NCBI GenBank assembly: GCA_964461295.1
Contig: CAYWTX010000246.1
Location: 1-13,139 of the forward strand
Length of the DNA stretch: 13,139 nucleotides
DNA from: CAYWTX01 sp964461295
GTDB taxonomy: Bacteria; Planctomycetota; Phycisphaerae; SM23-33
Direction: 5' to 3'
Below are positions 12,496 to 13,139 of the stretch, piece after piece. The notes beneath the pieces were generated by a model. It had not been told where the DNA came from and searched no databases. It saw nothing but the letters and a program-made list of their open reading frames with translations. The first letter of the stretch is position 1, and the number at the start of each line of letters is the position of its first letter. Both the position numbers and the translations under genes were made by a program.

Positions 12496-13139
12496 CTAGT
12501 CGTCCGCGTGAGGCGCCAGGTTGTCCGGGTTCCACAGCCTGCGGTTGGCAACCGGGTCGATCTGCGACAAGCCCGCCGTCCGGACGCTTCCGTCCGCCAA
12601 CAACATGTTCACGCGGCCAAGGTGGCGCAGGCTATTGAGCAACTGCTGGCGGACCCTGGCCGGGTCGTCGGGATCGGCGGCCAGGGTCGCCCCGTCGGCC
12701 TCGTAGTCCATCAGCACCAGCACCGGCGAGCCGTAACTGTACCGGTGCGCGAAGCTGTTGATGCCGTAGCTGGAGGTTCCGGAAACACCAGCCCCAAGAT
12801 TGATGGTCTTGCCGACGTTGGGTTTCATCTGCGTGTGCATCTTGTTGGTGGGGTCGGGGCCGAATGCGGGCTTGTTGTCGATCCAGAGCTGGTTGTCGCC
12901 GCCGCAGTTGCAGGAGATAATCTCTATGGTGCCGCTCACTGGGTAGATGCGAACCCACCCGTCGTTGTGCTTGCTCGGGTCCCAGAAGTTCCACGAATAC
13001 GTGGTGATCTTCCCGGCTTCCTCAAAGACGTACTCGACGTAATTGCCCTTGGGGTCGGTTCCGGACCGGCTGAGGACGTACTCGTTGACCACGGACCCTT
13101 CGAGCGGGATCTGCACGCCGCCGCCGTAGGTGCTGCGAT
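12496..13139 (-). CDS. C-terminal part of a prepilin-type protein with H-x9-DG motif (5' end outside window)
   Basis: The - strand frame is open from the right edge of the window to the stop at 12496, so the start and the expected N-terminal cleavage motif lie outside; the GTG at 13116 is internal. About 213 residues are visible. The C-terminus reads LRHLGRVNMLLADGSVRT, exactly His, nine residues, then Asp-Gly, the H-x9-DG motif that marks DUF1559-like and related prepilin-type proteins of Planctomycetes and Lentisphaerae, and is followed by an IDPVANRRLWNPD tail, also typical. The middle is beta-rich and contains a CNCGG segment. It probably has a role like that of the prepilin-type gene at 11055-11759, which lies beyond rplU. 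The specific function is unknown. Confidence 0.8.
   Translation of the reverse strand, partial: RSTYGGGVQIPLEGSVVNEYVLSRSGTDPKGNYVEYVFEEAGKITTYSWNFWDPSKHNDGWVRIYPVSGTIEIISCNCGGDNQLWIDNKPAFGPDPTNKMHTQMKPNVGKTINLGAGVSGTSSYGINSFAHRYSYGSPVLVLMDYEADGATLAADPDDPARVRQQLLNSLRHLGRVNMLLADGSVRTAGLSQIDPVANRRLWNPDNLAPHADD

Overview
The window is GC-rich bacterial chromosome. The best taxonomic guess is Planctomycetes or a relative such as Phycisphaerae. Three things point there: two prepilin-type proteins of the kind carrying an H-x9-DG motif (seen in one of them), a bacterial deoxyhypusine-synthase-like gene, and gaps filled with short-period imperfect inverted repeats. This is inference from gene content; no rRNA or tRNA gene is present.

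Left part (1-3486, + strand): a tight redox cassette. A partial membrane-anchored protein is followed, after a two-hairpin repeat, by three genes joined by ATGA and TGATG overlaps. These encode a TauE/SafE-DsbD-like membrane protein with paired cysteines, a NapH/CcoG-type membrane iron-sulfur protein with two ferredoxin clusters, and a 2-hydroxyacyl-CoA dehydratase/double-cubane family protein. The arrangement suggests electrons pass through the membrane ferredoxin to a low-potential reductase. Next come a 390-base leader with a good promoter candidate and a large cytosolic glycoside hydrolase resembling GH52 (clan GH-O), then a gap holding a strong terminator and a possible small RNA.

Middle part (6513-8295, - strand): a spore-photoproduct-lyase-like radical SAM protein with an unusual CX5CX2C cluster motif, and a metallo-beta-lactamase-fold gene whose reading frame is broken. 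A palindromic repeat, also present as a second copy at 6411-6440, lies in the break region.

Right part: a polyamine pair on the + strand (8475-10938), an ornithine/lysine decarboxylase-like enzyme and a deoxyhypusine-synthase-like enzyme, probably making putrescine (or cadaverine) and then a longer polyamine such as homospermidine. Converging on it from the - strand are a prepilin-type protein, ribosomal protein L21 with a clear sigma70-type promoter, and the C-terminal part of a second prepilin-type protein that runs off the right edge.

Almost every gap carries its own family of inverted repeat built from 7-10-base units (550-600, 7439-7525, 8301-8470, 9622-9727, 10961-11031, 11888-11941). 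These, the broken metallo-hydrolase and the redox cassette are the most noteworthy parts of the window.
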